DNA from: Granulicatella elegans ATCC 700633 | GTDB lineage: Bacteria; Bacillota; Bacilli; Lactobacillales; Aerococcaceae | NCBI RefSeq assembly: GCF_000162475.2 | Contig: NZ_KI391971.1 | Location: 1,015,008-1,079,007, forward strand | DNA length: 64,000 nucleotides | Direction of reading: 5' to 3' | Position numbers and translations under genes: made by a program | The notes under the pieces: model-generated | The model's input: only the letters and a program-made list of their open reading frames with translations | Databases searched by the model: none | Told to the model about the DNA's origin: nothing | Part shown: in pieces, positions 36,315 through 45,153 of the stretch | Position numbering within the stretch: position 1 is the stretch's first letter | How the letters are laid out: each line of letters starts with the position of its first letter

Positions 36315-38729
36315 TTAGTTGGCTACAATGTTTACCAATTTCCCTGGAACTGCAATAACTTTACGAACTGTTTTACCTTCAATAGCTGATTTTACAGATT
36401 CATGATTTCTTGCAAATTCTTCCATTGCAGCTGCATCACTATTTGCTGGAACCATAACACGAGCTTTAATTTTTCCATTTACTTGGAAGATCACTTCTAC
36501 TTCATCTTCTACTAAGAAAGCTTCATCATATGTTGGCCATGTAACATAGCTAATCGATTCAGTTGCACCTAGTTTAGACCATAATTCTTCTCCTAAGTGT
36601 GGAGCGATTGGTGCTAATAATTGAACTAAGCCTTTCATATACTGAACTGGAAGTGCATCTGTTTTATACGCTTCATTTACAAAAATCATCATTTGAGAAA
36701 TCGCTGTATTAAAGCGTAATGCTTCGTAATCTTCTGTAACTTTCTTAACCGTTTGGTGATAAATTTTATCTAATGAACCATCATTGAAAGTTGTAATACG
36801 GTCACGTAATTTACCTTCTTCATCCACTAATAATCTCCAAACACGTTCTAAGAATTTACGGCTTCCTTCAAGACCTTTTTCACTCCAAGCAATTGAAGCA
36901 TCCAATGGTCCCATAAACATTTCATATAGACGTAATGTATCTGCACCATATTGACGAACAACATCATCCGGATTGACTACATTTCCTTTTGATTTAGACA
37001 TTTTTTCATTACCTTCACCAAGAATCATCCCTTGGTTAAATAATTTTTGGAATGGTTCTTTATTAGGAACAACTCCTAAATCGTATAACACTTTATACCA
37101 GAAACGAGCATATAATAAGTGTAATACCGCATGTTCTGCTCCACCGATATATAAATCGACTGGCAACCATTCTTTTAATTTTTCAGGATCTGCAATTTGT
37201 TCTTGATTATGTGGATCAATATAACGAACAAAATACCATGAACTTCCTGCCCATTGTGGCATTGTATTTGTTTCACGACGTCCTTTTAATCCTGTCTTTT
37301 CATCTGTGACATATAACCATTCTTCAATAGCTGCTAATGGTGATTCACCTGTACCACTTGGTTTAATTTTATCTGTTTTTGGTAATACTAATGGTAACTC
37401 TTCTTCAGGAACAGTTGTCATTGTACCATCTTCCCAATGAATCACAGGAATTGGTTCACCCCAATAACGTTGACGAGAGAATAACCAGTCACGTAGACGG
37501 TAACTTACTTTTGCTTCTCCAACGCCTTGTTCTTTCAACCATTCATTCATTTTTTCAATAGCATCTGCTTTATTTAAGCCATCTAAAAATTCAGAATGAA
37601 TATGCACGCCATCTCCAGTATAAGCTTCTTTTTCAACATCTCCACCTTCAATAACTGGAATAATGTCTAATCCAAATACTTTTGCAAATTCATAGTCACG
37701 TTCATCATGAGCAGGCACTGCCATAATGGCTCCTGTTCCATAACTAACTAATACATAGTCTGCAATCCAAATTGGAATTTCTTTTCCGTTAACAGGGTTA
37801 ATCGCATAAGCTCCTGTAAATACCCCTGTTTTTTCTTTTGCTAATTCAGTACGTTCTAAATCTGATTTAGTAGCAACTGAAGCAATATAAGCATCAACTG
37901 CCTCTTTTTGTTCTGGAGTTACAATTTTTTGAACAAGTTCATGTTCAGGTGCTAACACATTATAAGTTGCTCCAAATAATGTATCAGGACGAGTTGTAAA
38001 TACTTCAAAACTTTCTTCTGAATCTTTTACTTTAAATGTTACTTGTGCCCCTTTAGAACGACCAATCCAGTTTCTTTGCATATCTTTGATACTTTCTGGC
38101 CAATCTAAGTCATCTAAATCTTCTAATAAACGATCCGCATAAGCAGTAATTTTTAACATCCATTGTTTCATTGGTTTACGATAAACAGGATGTCCACCAC
38201 GTTCTGATTTACCATCAATGACTTCTTCATTAGCTAATACTGTTCCTAAAGCAGGACACCAGTTAACCGGTACTTCTGCTTCATATGCTAAACCTTTTTC
38301 TACTAATTTTGTAAAAATCCATTGAGTCCATTTATAGTAATTTGGATCTGTTGTATTAATTTCTCTGTCCCAGTCATAACTAAATCCTAGTTCTTGAATT
38401 TGACGTTTGAAAGTAGCGATATTTTTCAATGTAAATTCAGCAGGGTCATTACCTGTATCTAAAGCATATTGTTCTGCCGGTAACCCAAACGCATCCCATC
38501 CCATTGGATGTAATACATTATACCCTTGGGCACGTTTCATACGTGAAACAACGTCAGTAGCTGTATATCCTTCTGGATGCCCTACGTGCAATCCTTGTCC
38601 TGATGGATATGGAAACATATCTAGTGCATAGAAATTTTTCTTTCCTTTATCTTCCGTAGTTTTAAATGTATGATTGTCTAACCAAAACTTTTGCCATTTT
38701 GGTTCGATTTCATGATGATTAAATGACAT
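36315..38729 (-). CDS. leuS: Leucyl-tRNA synthetase
   Basis: Class I aminoacyl-tRNA synthetase, 804 residues. The HIGH-type motif is [15 protein letters not shown] (about 40-54), the CP1 editing domain has [13 protein letters not shown] (about 225-237), and the KMSKS motif is EKMSKSKGN (about 575). The ending VVNIVAN closes the C-terminal domain that contacts tRNA. Expression is controlled by the T-box leader at 38757-38980. Confidence 0.98.
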   Translation of the reverse strand: MSFNHHEIEPKWQKFWLDNHTFKTTEDKGKKNFYALDMFPYPSGQGLHVGHPEGYTATDVVSRMKRAQGYNVLHPMGWDAFGLPAEQYALDTGNDPAEFTLKNIATFKRQIQELGFSYDWDREINTTDPNYYKWTQWIFTKLVEKGLAYEAEVPVNWCPALGTVLANEEVIDGKSERGGHPVYRKPMKQWMLKITAYADRLLEDLDDLDWPESIKDMQRNWIGRSKGAQVTFKVKDSEESFEVFTTRPDTLFGATYNVLAPEHELVQKIVTPEQKEAVDAYIASVATKSDLERTELAKEKTGVFTGAYAINPVNGKEIPIWIADYVLVSYGTGAIMAVPAHDERDYEFAKVFGLDIIPVIEGGDVEKEAYTGDGVHIHSEFLDGLNKADAIEKMNEWLKEQGVGEAKVSYRLRDWLFSRQRYWGEPIPVIHWEDGTMTTVPEEELPLVLPKTDKIKPSGTGESPLAAIEEWLYVTDEKTGLKGRRETNTMPQWAGSSWYFVRYIDPHNQEQIADPEKLKEWLPVDLYIGGAEHAVLHLLYARFWYKVLYDLGVVPNKEPFQKLFNQGMILGEGNEKMSKSKGNVVNPDDVVRQYGADTLRLYEMFMGPLDASIAWSEKGLEGSRKFLERVWRLLVDEEGKLRDRITTFNDGSLDKIYHQTVKKVTEDYEALRFNTAISQMMIFVNEAYKTDALPVQYMKGLVQLLAPIAPHLGEELWSKLGATESISYVTWPTYDEAFLVEDEVEVIFQVNGKIKARVMVPANSDAAAMEEFARNHESVKSAIEGKTVRKVIAVPGKLVNIVAN

Positions 38730-38756
38730 AAATTTCCCCTCTTTTCCGGAAATACC

Positions 38757-38980
38757 TAAAAAAACGCCCTAATGTCTCTAAAGACAATAGGACGTTTACA
38801 CGTGGTACCACCTAATTATTATACTCAACTTACTCTTAACGCGAGTGAAACGGAATTTCTTACTAAAATTCAGAAATTCAGCTAAAAGGCGAGTTCAAAA
38901 CTTTTCATGATGCATTTTCACCAACCATGCACTCTCTACTACAATCCAAATTTCTACTATTCCTTTGTCTGCTAATATTT
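38757..38980 (-). promoter_or_regulatory. T-box riboswitch leader of leuS (Leu specifier CUC)
   Basis: The minus-strand leader contains a GA-rich AG-box region (AGAGAGTGCATGG, within 38911-38937), a stem I specifier loop with GAA-CTC (specifier at 38891-38893, a leucine codon), and the T-box AGGTGGTACCACG (38801-38813) that pairs with uncharged tRNA. A terminator stem starting ACGTCCTA (38764-38795) is followed by seven T. Uncharged tRNA-Leu should favour antitermination and leuS expression. Confidence 0.95.
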
Positions 38981-38986
38981 ACTAGC

Positions 38987-39015
38987 ATTATATCAATTTA
39001 TTTTGAAACAATCAA
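38987..39015 (-). promoter_or_regulatory. Promoter of the leuS T-box leader
   Basis: TTGATT (39010-39015), 17-base spacer, TATAAT (38987-38992) on the minus strand. The -35 box and most of the spacer lie inside the last codons of the upstream LysM hydrolase gene. Confidence 0.75.
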
Positions 39016-40989
39016 GACTTGTCCTGGTTGGATAATGTTAGAAGTTAATTGATTCATTGATTTTAATTCATCTAATGTTAACCCATGATTTTTTGCAATT
39101 CTCCATAAACCATCACCTGGTTGAACAGTATAAGTTGTTTCAGTACTTTCACTTGAGGCTGCTGTTTCTTCTGCTTCTTCAGTTGAACTACTTGAGCCAT
39201 ATGAAACAATTAATCCTTGTCCTGGATGAATTGGGCTATCTACGCTTAAGTTATTCCATTCTAATAATGTTGATAATGAAATACCATTGTTACGAGCGAT
39301 ACGATATAAAGTATCACCTTGGTGAACATAATACATTTGCGCATTTCCAGATGTAGATGTTTCTTCAGATGAAGCAGTTTCCTCTGTAGTTGTCACTGTT
39401 TCTTCAGTTGAAGGTGATTCATAAGCATTACTTAATTGTAACACTTGTCCTGGATGAATGACTGAGTTTAAGTTTAATCCATTTAAACTTAATAAATCTT
39501 GAATACTTGTTCCTGTTTTACGAGCGATAGCATATAAACTATCTCCACTTACGACTGTATAAGATCCAGCACTTGAAGATGTTTCAACTTCATTAGAAGC
39601 TGATTCTTCACTACTTGTTTCTTCTGCAGTTGTTGTTGCTTCTTCAGATGCAGAAACTTCACTAGTTGAAGATAATTTTAGTACTTGTCCAGGATAAATC
39701 GTTGAATTTAAAGTTAATCCATTTAAACTTAATAAATCTTGGATGCTTGTCCCTGTTTTACGAGCAATAGCATATAATCCATCTCCACTTACAACTGTAT
39801 AGCTTCCAGTAGATGTAGCTTGTTCTGAACTAGTAGATGTTTCTTCACTACTTGTTTCTTCTGTACTTATTGATGCTTCTTCAGGTGCAGAAGTTTCACT
39901 AGTTGAAGATAGTTTTAATACTTGACCTGGATAGATTGTCGAGTTTAAAGTTAATCCATTTAAACTTAATAAATCTTGAATACTTGTTCCTGTTTTACGA
40001 GCGATAGCATATAAGCCATCCCCACTTACAACTGTATAACTTCCAGTAGAAGTTGTTGTAGAAGTCTCAGTTGATTTTGTTTCTTCTTTTGGTGCACTTT
40101 CTTCTTGTTTTGTTTCAGTAGATACTGATTTTGAAGATAATGCTAAAACTTGGCCAGGATGAATGATTGAGTTTAAATTCAATCCATTTAAGCTTAATAA
40201 ATCTTGGATACTTGTTCCTGTTTTACGAGCAATAGCATATAAGCTATCTCCACTTACAACAGTATAGCCATCTCCACTAGATGTCGTAGTTTGCTGATTC
40301 GCAATTTCTTCCGCCATATTTACAGCTGTTTCAGTATCATATTTTGTTAAACCAAATTGTTCAATAATACGATTTAATTTTGAACCGTAAGCAGTATCCG
40401 TTGCATAACGACCGGTTAAATAAGCTGTAGCATCTTGATAGCTATTCGTTTTACTCTTCCAAGCTCCAGAATAAAATAATGGCGCCCCTGAAATACCATT
40501 GACAATTTTATCAGCATAATCTTCTAATGATTCTTGATAAGATGGATATTTTCTAAAGTTTGCTTGAATACTATAGTAATTTTGTCCACCACTATCTTCT
40601 AATGTCTGCATATTGACAGATTGTCCATTATAACTTCCTTTTACACCAAATAAATTATGGTTTGGTGCTTTCGATAAAGCACTTGTTCCCCAACCTGATT
40701 CAAGAGCAGCTTGAGCAATCATAACAGAAGTATAAATATCTTTTCCTCTCGCAACATTTTGAGCTGCAGGAATAATATTGCGTAAAAATTGAGTAGCAGC
40801 TGTTGAAGCTTCTACTACACTAAAATTAGCGGATAATAATTGATCAACAGGAGAAACATATAACCCAACACAGGCAGTAGTTCCTACAACGATTAATGAT
40901 CTTTTTAATGATTGATTCATCATTTGTACTTTTTGTGATTGTTTTTCTTTTTTAATTCTTAAAATTCGTTCATTTCTAGTCTCTAACAT
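38998..40989 (-). CDS. Secreted glucosaminidase (GH73) with six LysM domains
   Basis: Peptidoglycan hydrolase of 663 residues. A basic N terminus and one hydrophobic segment (about 29-47) form the export signal. The GH73 N-acetylglucosaminidase domain (about 60-215) has the catalytic Glu in AALESGWGTS (about E97). Six LysM modules bind peptidoglycan: 241-284, 317-360, 396-439, 476-519, 552-595 and 619-661, joined by Ser/Thr/Glu-rich linkers. The first four are almost identical; the last two are diverged. It resembles AtlA- and AcmA-type autolysins for cell separation. AGGAGG lies nine bases before the ATG. Confidence 0.93.
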   Translation of the reverse strand: MLETRNERILRIKKEKQSQKVQMMNQSLKRSLIVVGTTACVGLYVSPVDQLLSANFSVVEASTAATQFLRNIIPAAQNVARGKDIYTSVMIAQAALESGWGTSALSKAPNHNLFGVKGSYNGQSVNMQTLEDSGGQNYYSIQANFRKYPSYQESLEDYADKIVNGISGAPLFYSGAWKSKTNSYQDATAYLTGRYATDTAYGSKLNRIIEQFGLTKYDTETAVNMAEEIANQQTTTSSGDGYTVVSGDSLYAIARKTGTSIQDLLSLNGLNLNSIIHPGQVLALSSKSVSTETKQEESAPKEETKSTETSTTTSTGSYTVVSGDGLYAIARKTGTSIQDLLSLNGLTLNSTIYPGQVLKLSSTSETSAPEEASISTEETSSEETSTSSEQATSTGSYTVVSGDGLYAIARKTGTSIQDLLSLNGLTLNSTIYPGQVLKLSSTSEVSASEEATTTAEETSSEESASNEVETSSSAGSYTVVSGDSLYAIARKTGTSIQDLLSLNGLNLNSVIHPGQVLQLSNAYESPSTEETVTTTEETASSEETSTSGNAQMYYVHQGDTLYRIARNNGISLSTLLEWNNLSVDSPIHPGQGLIVSYGSSSSTEEAEETAASSESTETTYTVQPGDGLWRIAKNHGLTLDELKSMNQLTSNIIQPGQVLIVSK
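39433..40269 (-). repeat. Four near-identical LysM-coding direct repeats
   Basis: Units of about 132 bases encoding LysM 1-4, separated by variable Ser/Thr/Glu-coding linkers. Units 2 and 3 encode identical 44-residue modules. Such repeats can change copy number by recombination and may also be hard to assemble. Confidence 0.85.
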
Positions 40990-41056
40990 TTCTCGATTCC
41001 TCCTACTTCATTCATTATCCATTATAGGAGAAACTTTTTTGATTCATAGGGGAACG

Positions 41057-41085
41057 TTGCACGAACACATCAAACGTTGTATACT
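41057..41085 (+). promoter_or_regulatory. Promoter of mnmM
   Basis: TTGCAC (41057-41062), 17-base spacer, TATACT (41080-41085), followed by a leader of about 55 bases to the ATG. Confidence 0.7.
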
Positions 41086-41144
41086 CTTAACAACCGTAAA
41101 CCTTTTGTAATAAATGTTAAAGATTTGGTAAAGGAGTTCTAAAT

Positions 41145-41705
41145 ATGATTCAAAACGCCCAAAAATTCAGCCATTCCATATTACAAGAATGTATCAAGCC
41201 TGGAGACTGCGTGATAGATGCAACAATGGGAAATGGAAATGACACTATTTTTCTTTCAAAGCTAGTACAATCAGAAGGAAAAGTATTCGCTTTTGATATT
41301 CAAGAAGCAGCATTAATTCGTACAAATGAAAAAATTCAAGAACTAGACACAAAAGAAAATATTCATCTCATTTGTGACTCCCATGCAAATCTATCTACTT
41401 ATGTTCAACAACCGATTCAAGCTGCCATCTTTAATTTAGGATATTTACCTGGAAGTGATAAATCGATTATTACGACTCCCGACTCAACAATCCGTGCGAT
41501 TGAAACTATTATGGAGCAATTAACGATTGGCGGTCGCATTGTATTAGTTTGTTATTGGGGACATGAAGGTGGAGATACAGAATTATCTCAATTACAAAAG
41601 TTTCTTCCGACATTAGATCAACATGAATGGACAGTGTTGCAGTATCAATTTATCAACCAACAAAACCAACCACCTATTTGCTTTGTCATAGAAAGAAAAA
41701 GATAA
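41145..41705 (+). CDS. mnmM: tRNA 5-aminomethyl-2-thiouridine methyltransferase MnmM (YtqB family)
   Basis: Class I SAM-dependent methyltransferase of 186 residues. The SAM-binding motif is VIDATMGNGNDTIFLSKL (about 23-40), followed by FDIQEAAL (motif II) and the family-specific FNLGYLPGSDK (about 96-106). This is the B. subtilis YtqB/S. aureus MnmM family, shown to complete mnm5s2U34 in tRNA where MnmC is absent. GGAG is upstream of the ATG. It is a single gene bounded by its own promoter and terminator. Confidence 0.88.
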   Translation: MIQNAQKFSHSILQECIKPGDCVIDATMGNGNDTIFLSKLVQSEGKVFAFDIQEAALIRTNEKIQELDTKENIHLICDSHANLSTYVQQPIQAAIFNLGYLPGSDKSIITTPDSTIRAIETIMEQLTIGGRIVLVCYWGHEGGDTELSQLQKFLPTLDQHEWTVLQYQFINQQNQPPICFVIERKR

Positions 41706-41707
41706 AA

Positions 41708-41733
41708 AAGACTTTTGCCATCGCAAAAGTCTT
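41708..41733. terminator. Bidirectional terminator between mnmM and hicB
   Basis: An 11-bp stem AAGACTTTTGC / GCAAAAGTCTT with loop CATC. It is located 3 bases after mnmM (+) and 15 bases after hicB (-); the minus side ends in TTTTTT. The same stem with a different loop recurs at 44128-44153. Confidence 0.88.
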
Positions 41734-41747
41734 CTTCAATTTATTCT

Positions 41748-42128
41748 TTATACTTTTAACTGATTCTGTAATGCTTGTGTAAGAACTTCTGAGTAATTGA
41801 TACTTTGACGGTCTGCAAGTCTCACTAGCCACTCAGGTACTGTAACATTCTTTCGAATTGCCTTATTGTTTCTTATAAAGGGAGTTGGATCAGCAAGAAT
41901 CATGCTAACAAATCCATTTTCTACTGTTAAAGTATTAATATCTGTTGGAGTTGGTAACTCCTTTCCCTCATCGATGTACAATGCTAACACACTCTCTAAC
42001 ATTTCTTTCGCATTTTTCATAGATTCTTCAAGCGAATCCCCCTGTGTTCCACCATGAAATTCAGGGAATTCTACCCAAAAACTACCATCATCTTCCTTAT
42101 GAAATATTGCAGGATACGATTTCAACAT
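41748..42128 (-). CDS. HicB-family antitoxin-like protein, no HicA partner
   Basis: A 126-residue protein with an N-terminal HicB fold (YPAIFHKEDDGSFWVEFPEF, then GDSLEESMKNAKEMLESVLALYIDEG) and a C-terminal ribbon-helix-helix DNA-binding segment (RKNVTVPEWLVRLADRQS). HicB neutralises the HicA RNase and represses its operon. The flanking spaces (158 bases upstream, a terminator downstream) are too short to encode HicA, so this is a solitary HicB. ATG 42126-42128 has GAGGTGA upstream; the GTG at 42140 overlaps that site. The promoter has a matching dyad (42191-42218). Confidence 0.87.
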   Translation of the reverse strand: MLKSYPAIFHKEDDGSFWVEFPEFHGGTQGDSLEESMKNAKEMLESVLALYIDEGKELPTPTDINTLTVENGFVSMILADPTPFIRNNKAIRKNVTVPEWLVRLADRQSINYSEVLTQALQNQLKV

Positions 42129-42190
42129 ACTTTCACTCACCTCTACATCCTATTAAAAGATAACAAGATTTCTATCTCATTACATTAATT

Positions 42191-42218
42191 ATCATACGCA
42201 TCACACGTATTATGTCAA
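42191..42218 (-). promoter_or_regulatory. hicB promoter with overlapping inverted repeat
   Basis: TTGACA (42213-42218), 16-base spacer, TATGAT (42191-42196) on the minus strand. The dyad ATCATACG...CGTATTAT (42191-42198 and 42206-42213; one mismatch) spans the promoter from -10 to -35, an ideal site for autorepression by the RHH domain of HicB. Confidence 0.65.
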
Positions 42219-42246
42219 ATAATTCCAATGCAATACAGTAAAAAGC

Positions 42247-42282
42247 CTAGTGCAGATGTAATAGCATCACCATTTGCACTAG
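42247..42282 (-). terminator. Intrinsic terminator of the ABC exporter gene
   Basis: CTAGTGCA / TGCACTAG stem, extended after a one-base mismatch by ATG/CAT, followed on the minus strand by GCTTTTTAC. It is 17 bases past the stop codon. Confidence 0.85.
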
Positions 42283-42298
42283 ACTTATATTTTACTCG

Positions 42299-43987
42299 TT
42301 ATTGATGAATCATTTGTTTTTTTACAAATTCTTGATAGTGAGGATGTGATTCTAATAATTCAGAATGAGTTCCTACTCCAGTAATCTTTCCATCTTCTAG
42401 GAAATAAATTTGAGTGGCATCTTGAACCGTTGATAGACGATGAGCAATCATGACTTTTGTTAGATGACGATATTCCTGTTCTAGTGTTTGAATAATCTTA
42501 TGTTCTAAAATACTATCCAATGAAGAAGTTGCTTCATCTAAGAAAATTAATTTTGGATTTCTTAATAAAATACGAGCAAATGCCAACCGTTGCTGTTGTC
42601 CCCCTGAAAAATTATCCCCTAATTCTGATACATTTGTATGAATTCCTTGAGGTAATGCAGTTACAAAATCATAGATTTCAGCATCTTTCAAAGCTTGATT
42701 AATAGCTTCTGTGCTAACTATTTCCTTCAATCCCCACGTTAAATTATCTAAAATTGTTCCTGCTAATAATGTTTCATTTTGTGCAAGATATCCAATTTGA
42801 TTTCTATATTCTTGTAGATTCACTCCACTTAAATCAATAGAATCAATGCAAACTTGTCCATTAGTTGGTTGTATCATTCCTAATAAAAGACTTAACAATG
42901 TACTCTTTCCTGCTCCCGATGGGCCAACAATCGCTACGGTTGAACCAGAATGAATTTCCATTGAAATATGATTTAATACTTCTGTTTCTTCATAACCAAA
43001 TGAAACATCTGATAATTGGATTGTTACATCTGATAAATCAATCACTTCTCCAGTATTTTGTTGAGATGTAATTGGTTTACGAATCAATTCTAATAAATCA
43101 CTCATTGATCCTTGTAATTTAGATAATTCGCCTAAAAAACTACCGACAGAACTTGCAGGTGTTAATAACATGAAGATGTAAATTAAAAATGAGATAAATA
43201 TTCCAATCGTCATCTCACCACTAGAAAGTAATAAGCCTCCAAATAAGAAAATGAAACTTAATACAATCGTTATAAAAAATAATGAAAAAGGCTGCATTAA
43301 CGCTTCAAAGAATCCTAATTTTACAGATTGTTGATACAATTCTAAATATGACTCTTTCATCTTTTGTTTACTTTGTTCTATAGCATTATTCGCTAAAAAG
43401 AATATACGATTTCTAAAATACTCTCCTAATTGTCCAATCACTTTGATGGTTACTTTTTGTTCAGACTGACTAATATTAGAAACTAATTTACTCATTGGAT
43501 TTAAGATTAAAAAGATTGAAGGAATTCCTAATAAAATGACAACAGATAATTTCCAATTTAAAATAAACAAGAAAATTAAAATACCTACAATCGTCACAAT
43601 ACTTTGAATAAAAGTTGGTAATTGGAAAACGATAAAGTTTTTTAATTTTTTACTCACTTCAATAATTTCACCAGCTGATTCTCCACTTCTTTTTTGAGCT
43701 TCTTGTTCGTTATAAAGAACACTCTCATAAGCTTTCATCCGAAAATCAAATACAATATCTTCCCCAATTTTTAATAACCCATAATGGGCACTGAAGGATA
43801 ATACTAACTGTATAAATAGAAGTGCAACAATGAGCATAACATTTTGAAAAATATTTTTCCCATCTCCATTATCTAATAATGACTGTACTAAATAAGGAAT
43901 TCCTAATGTTAGTAAGCTCCCCACAATACCAATCAACAACCATGGAATCATCTTTAATTTAACTTCTTTTGTTATCAAATTTTGCAT
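42299..43987 (-). CDS. ABC exporter, fused permease and ATPase (half transporter)
   Basis: A 562-residue type IV ABC exporter: six transmembrane segments (about 14-285) and a nucleotide-binding domain with Walker A GPSGAGKST (about 352-360), signature FSGGQQQRLAFARI and Walker B LIFLDEATSSLD. It has no N-terminal C39 peptidase, so it is a drug or lipid/peptide exporter of the MsbA/BmrA/LmrA group rather than a bacteriocin processor; the substrate is unknown. GGAGG precedes the ATG. It is monocistronic. The promoter (TTGACA / TATTCT on the minus strand near 44037-44063) overlaps a GATATT...AATATC dyad at 44021-44040, a possible repressor site. Confidence 0.88.
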   Translation of the reverse strand: MQNLITKEVKLKMIPWLLIGIVGSLLTLGIPYLVQSLLDNGDGKNIFQNVMLIVALLFIQLVLSFSAHYGLLKIGEDIVFDFRMKAYESVLYNEQEAQKRSGESAGEIIEVSKKLKNFIVFQLPTFIQSIVTIVGILIFLFILNWKLSVVILLGIPSIFLILNPMSKLVSNISQSEQKVTIKVIGQLGEYFRNRIFFLANNAIEQSKQKMKESYLELYQQSVKLGFFEALMQPFSLFFITIVLSFIFLFGGLLLSSGEMTIGIFISFLIYIFMLLTPASSVGSFLGELSKLQGSMSDLLELIRKPITSQQNTGEVIDLSDVTIQLSDVSFGYEETEVLNHISMEIHSGSTVAIVGPSGAGKSTLLSLLLGMIQPTNGQVCIDSIDLSGVNLQEYRNQIGYLAQNETLLAGTILDNLTWGLKEIVSTEAINQALKDAEIYDFVTALPQGIHTNVSELGDNFSGGQQQRLAFARILLRNPKLIFLDEATSSLDSILEHKIIQTLEQEYRHLTKVMIAHRLSTVQDATQIYFLEDGKITGVGTHSELLESHPHYQEFVKKQMIHQ

Positions 43988-44020
43988 AGAATTACCTCCA
44001 CTCTTTTTTGTATATCGTTA

Positions 44021-44040
44021 GATATTGACTATAGAATATC
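44021..44040 (-). promoter_or_regulatory. Dyad in the ABC exporter promoter
   Basis: GATATT (44021-44026) and AATATC (44035-44040) form an inverted repeat at and just downstream of the probable -10 (TATTCT) of the exporter gene, a position suited to a repressor. Confidence 0.4.
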
Positions 44041-44127
44041 ATTATTTCAATGTTTGTCAACTGAAATTTTAATCTTTTATTAATTTTTCTAATGTTTTTT
44101 AATTTTATGTGTTTTAATATTTAAAAA

Positions 44128-44153
44128 AAGACTTTTGCACTCGCAAAAGTCTT
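44128..44153 (-). terminator. Terminator of the wzx-glycosyltransferase unit
   Basis: AAGACTTTTGC / GCAAAAGTCTT with loop ACTC; the minus strand ends in seven T. The stem is identical to that at 41708-41733. Confidence 0.9.
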
Positions 44154-44163
44154 CGTTTTTTCA

Positions 44164-45150
44164 TTAATCATGAATTTTCTTATTTTTTTCCATATTCGCC
44201 AGCATCAATTTTCGATAAAGATGAATATTGATTTTTAATGCTAAAGCAGCAATTCTTCTTCCTTTTTGGAAAATAGTATTTTTCGCAATCTCAAAGGCAT
44301 GTTGTTTCAAGTAGTGACGCACTCTTGGATAATCTGCTAAAGTTTCAAAATCATCTTCCACTAGCATCTTATCTAAAATATAAAAATGTGCGTACGATAA
44401 TCGAAAGAATGCTTCTTCTTCCAATTTCGGAAATTGTTGTTTTACTAAATCGTAAAATTGTTGATAAATCGTAATATACACTAAATCACGTTCACGATAA
44501 GGATTAGTCGTAATACTTTGTTGTCGATGATAATAATAATAATACGGCTTTGTATTAACGACATATTTCTCAGCAATTTGCACTAATTGATAGTGATAAA
44601 ATGCATCTTCATAAATTTTTCCGACTGGAAATTCTATCTTATCAGCAATTTCTTTTCGGATTAATTTATTACAAATCGTACCTGGGACTTTTTGTCCAAT
44701 TAAATATTCTCTTAAAAACTCTTCCCTATTCAATACTAAATACAAATCTTCTCGATCACATTGAGGAGTTTGGTTTGTAGTATAAACATTCATAACATTA
44801 CAACTTGAAACATCTGCATTTTCAGCAATGAGTTGCTGATAAAGGGAATCAATCATTTCTTCATGAATGTAATCGTCAGAATCTACAAATAACACATACT
44901 TTCCTTGAGCCACTTTTTGTCCTTCATTTCTTGCTGAAGACAGGCCTCCATTTTCTTTATGAATGACTCTTATTCGCTCATCTTGACTTGCTAATTCATC
45001 ACAGAGATGTCCACTTGAATCGGTTGCACCATCATCTACTAATAAAATTTCTAAATTTGAATAAGTTTGTGTTTGAATCGATTGAACACATTTTTCTAAA
45101 TATTGTTCGACATTGTATACAGGTACAATGACACTAATTAATTCACTCAT
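44164..45150 (-). CDS. Family 2 glycosyltransferase
   Basis: GT-A fold transferase of 328 residues: ISVIVPVYNVEQYLEKC at the N terminus, LLVDDGATDSSG (nucleotide-binding Asp pair, about 36-47) and the metal-binding DxD in LFVDSDDYI (about 89-97). The C-terminal third is basic and Tyr-rich with no predicted membrane helix. It lies 3 bases after the wzx-type flippase gene, so it probably builds the glycan that flippase exports (a capsule, teichoic acid or exopolysaccharide decoration). Sugar specificity is not predictable. Confidence 0.88.
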   Translation of the reverse strand: MSELISVIVPVYNVEQYLEKCVQSIQTQTYSNLEILLVDDGATDSSGHLCDELASQDERIRVIHKENGGLSSARNEGQKVAQGKYVLFVDSDDYIHEEMIDSLYQQLIAENADVSSCNVMNVYTTNQTPQCDREDLYLVLNREEFLREYLIGQKVPGTICNKLIRKEIADKIEFPVGKIYEDAFYHYQLVQIAEKYVVNTKPYYYYYHRQQSITTNPYRERDLVYITIYQQFYDLVKQQFPKLEEEAFFRLSYAHFYILDKMLVEDDFETLADYPRVRHYLKQHAFEIAKNTIFQKGRRIAALALKINIHLYRKLMLANMEKNKKIHD

Positions 45151-45153
45151 AGC

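Noticed and set aside
39007..40269. Regular repeats as a possible CRISPR array
   Set aside because: The repeats are about 132 bases, in frame, and encode LysM domains; the linkers are low-complexity Ser/Thr/Glu coding DNA, not spacers.
41106..41122. WalR-like TGTAAT...TGTTAA upstream of mnmM
   Set aside because: The half-sites are separated by three bases and not five, and mnmM is not a wall gene.
42129..42298. A hidden hicA gene next to hicB
   Set aside because: The gap is only about 170 bases, filled by the hicB promoter and the ABC terminator, with no open frame of HicA size on either strand.
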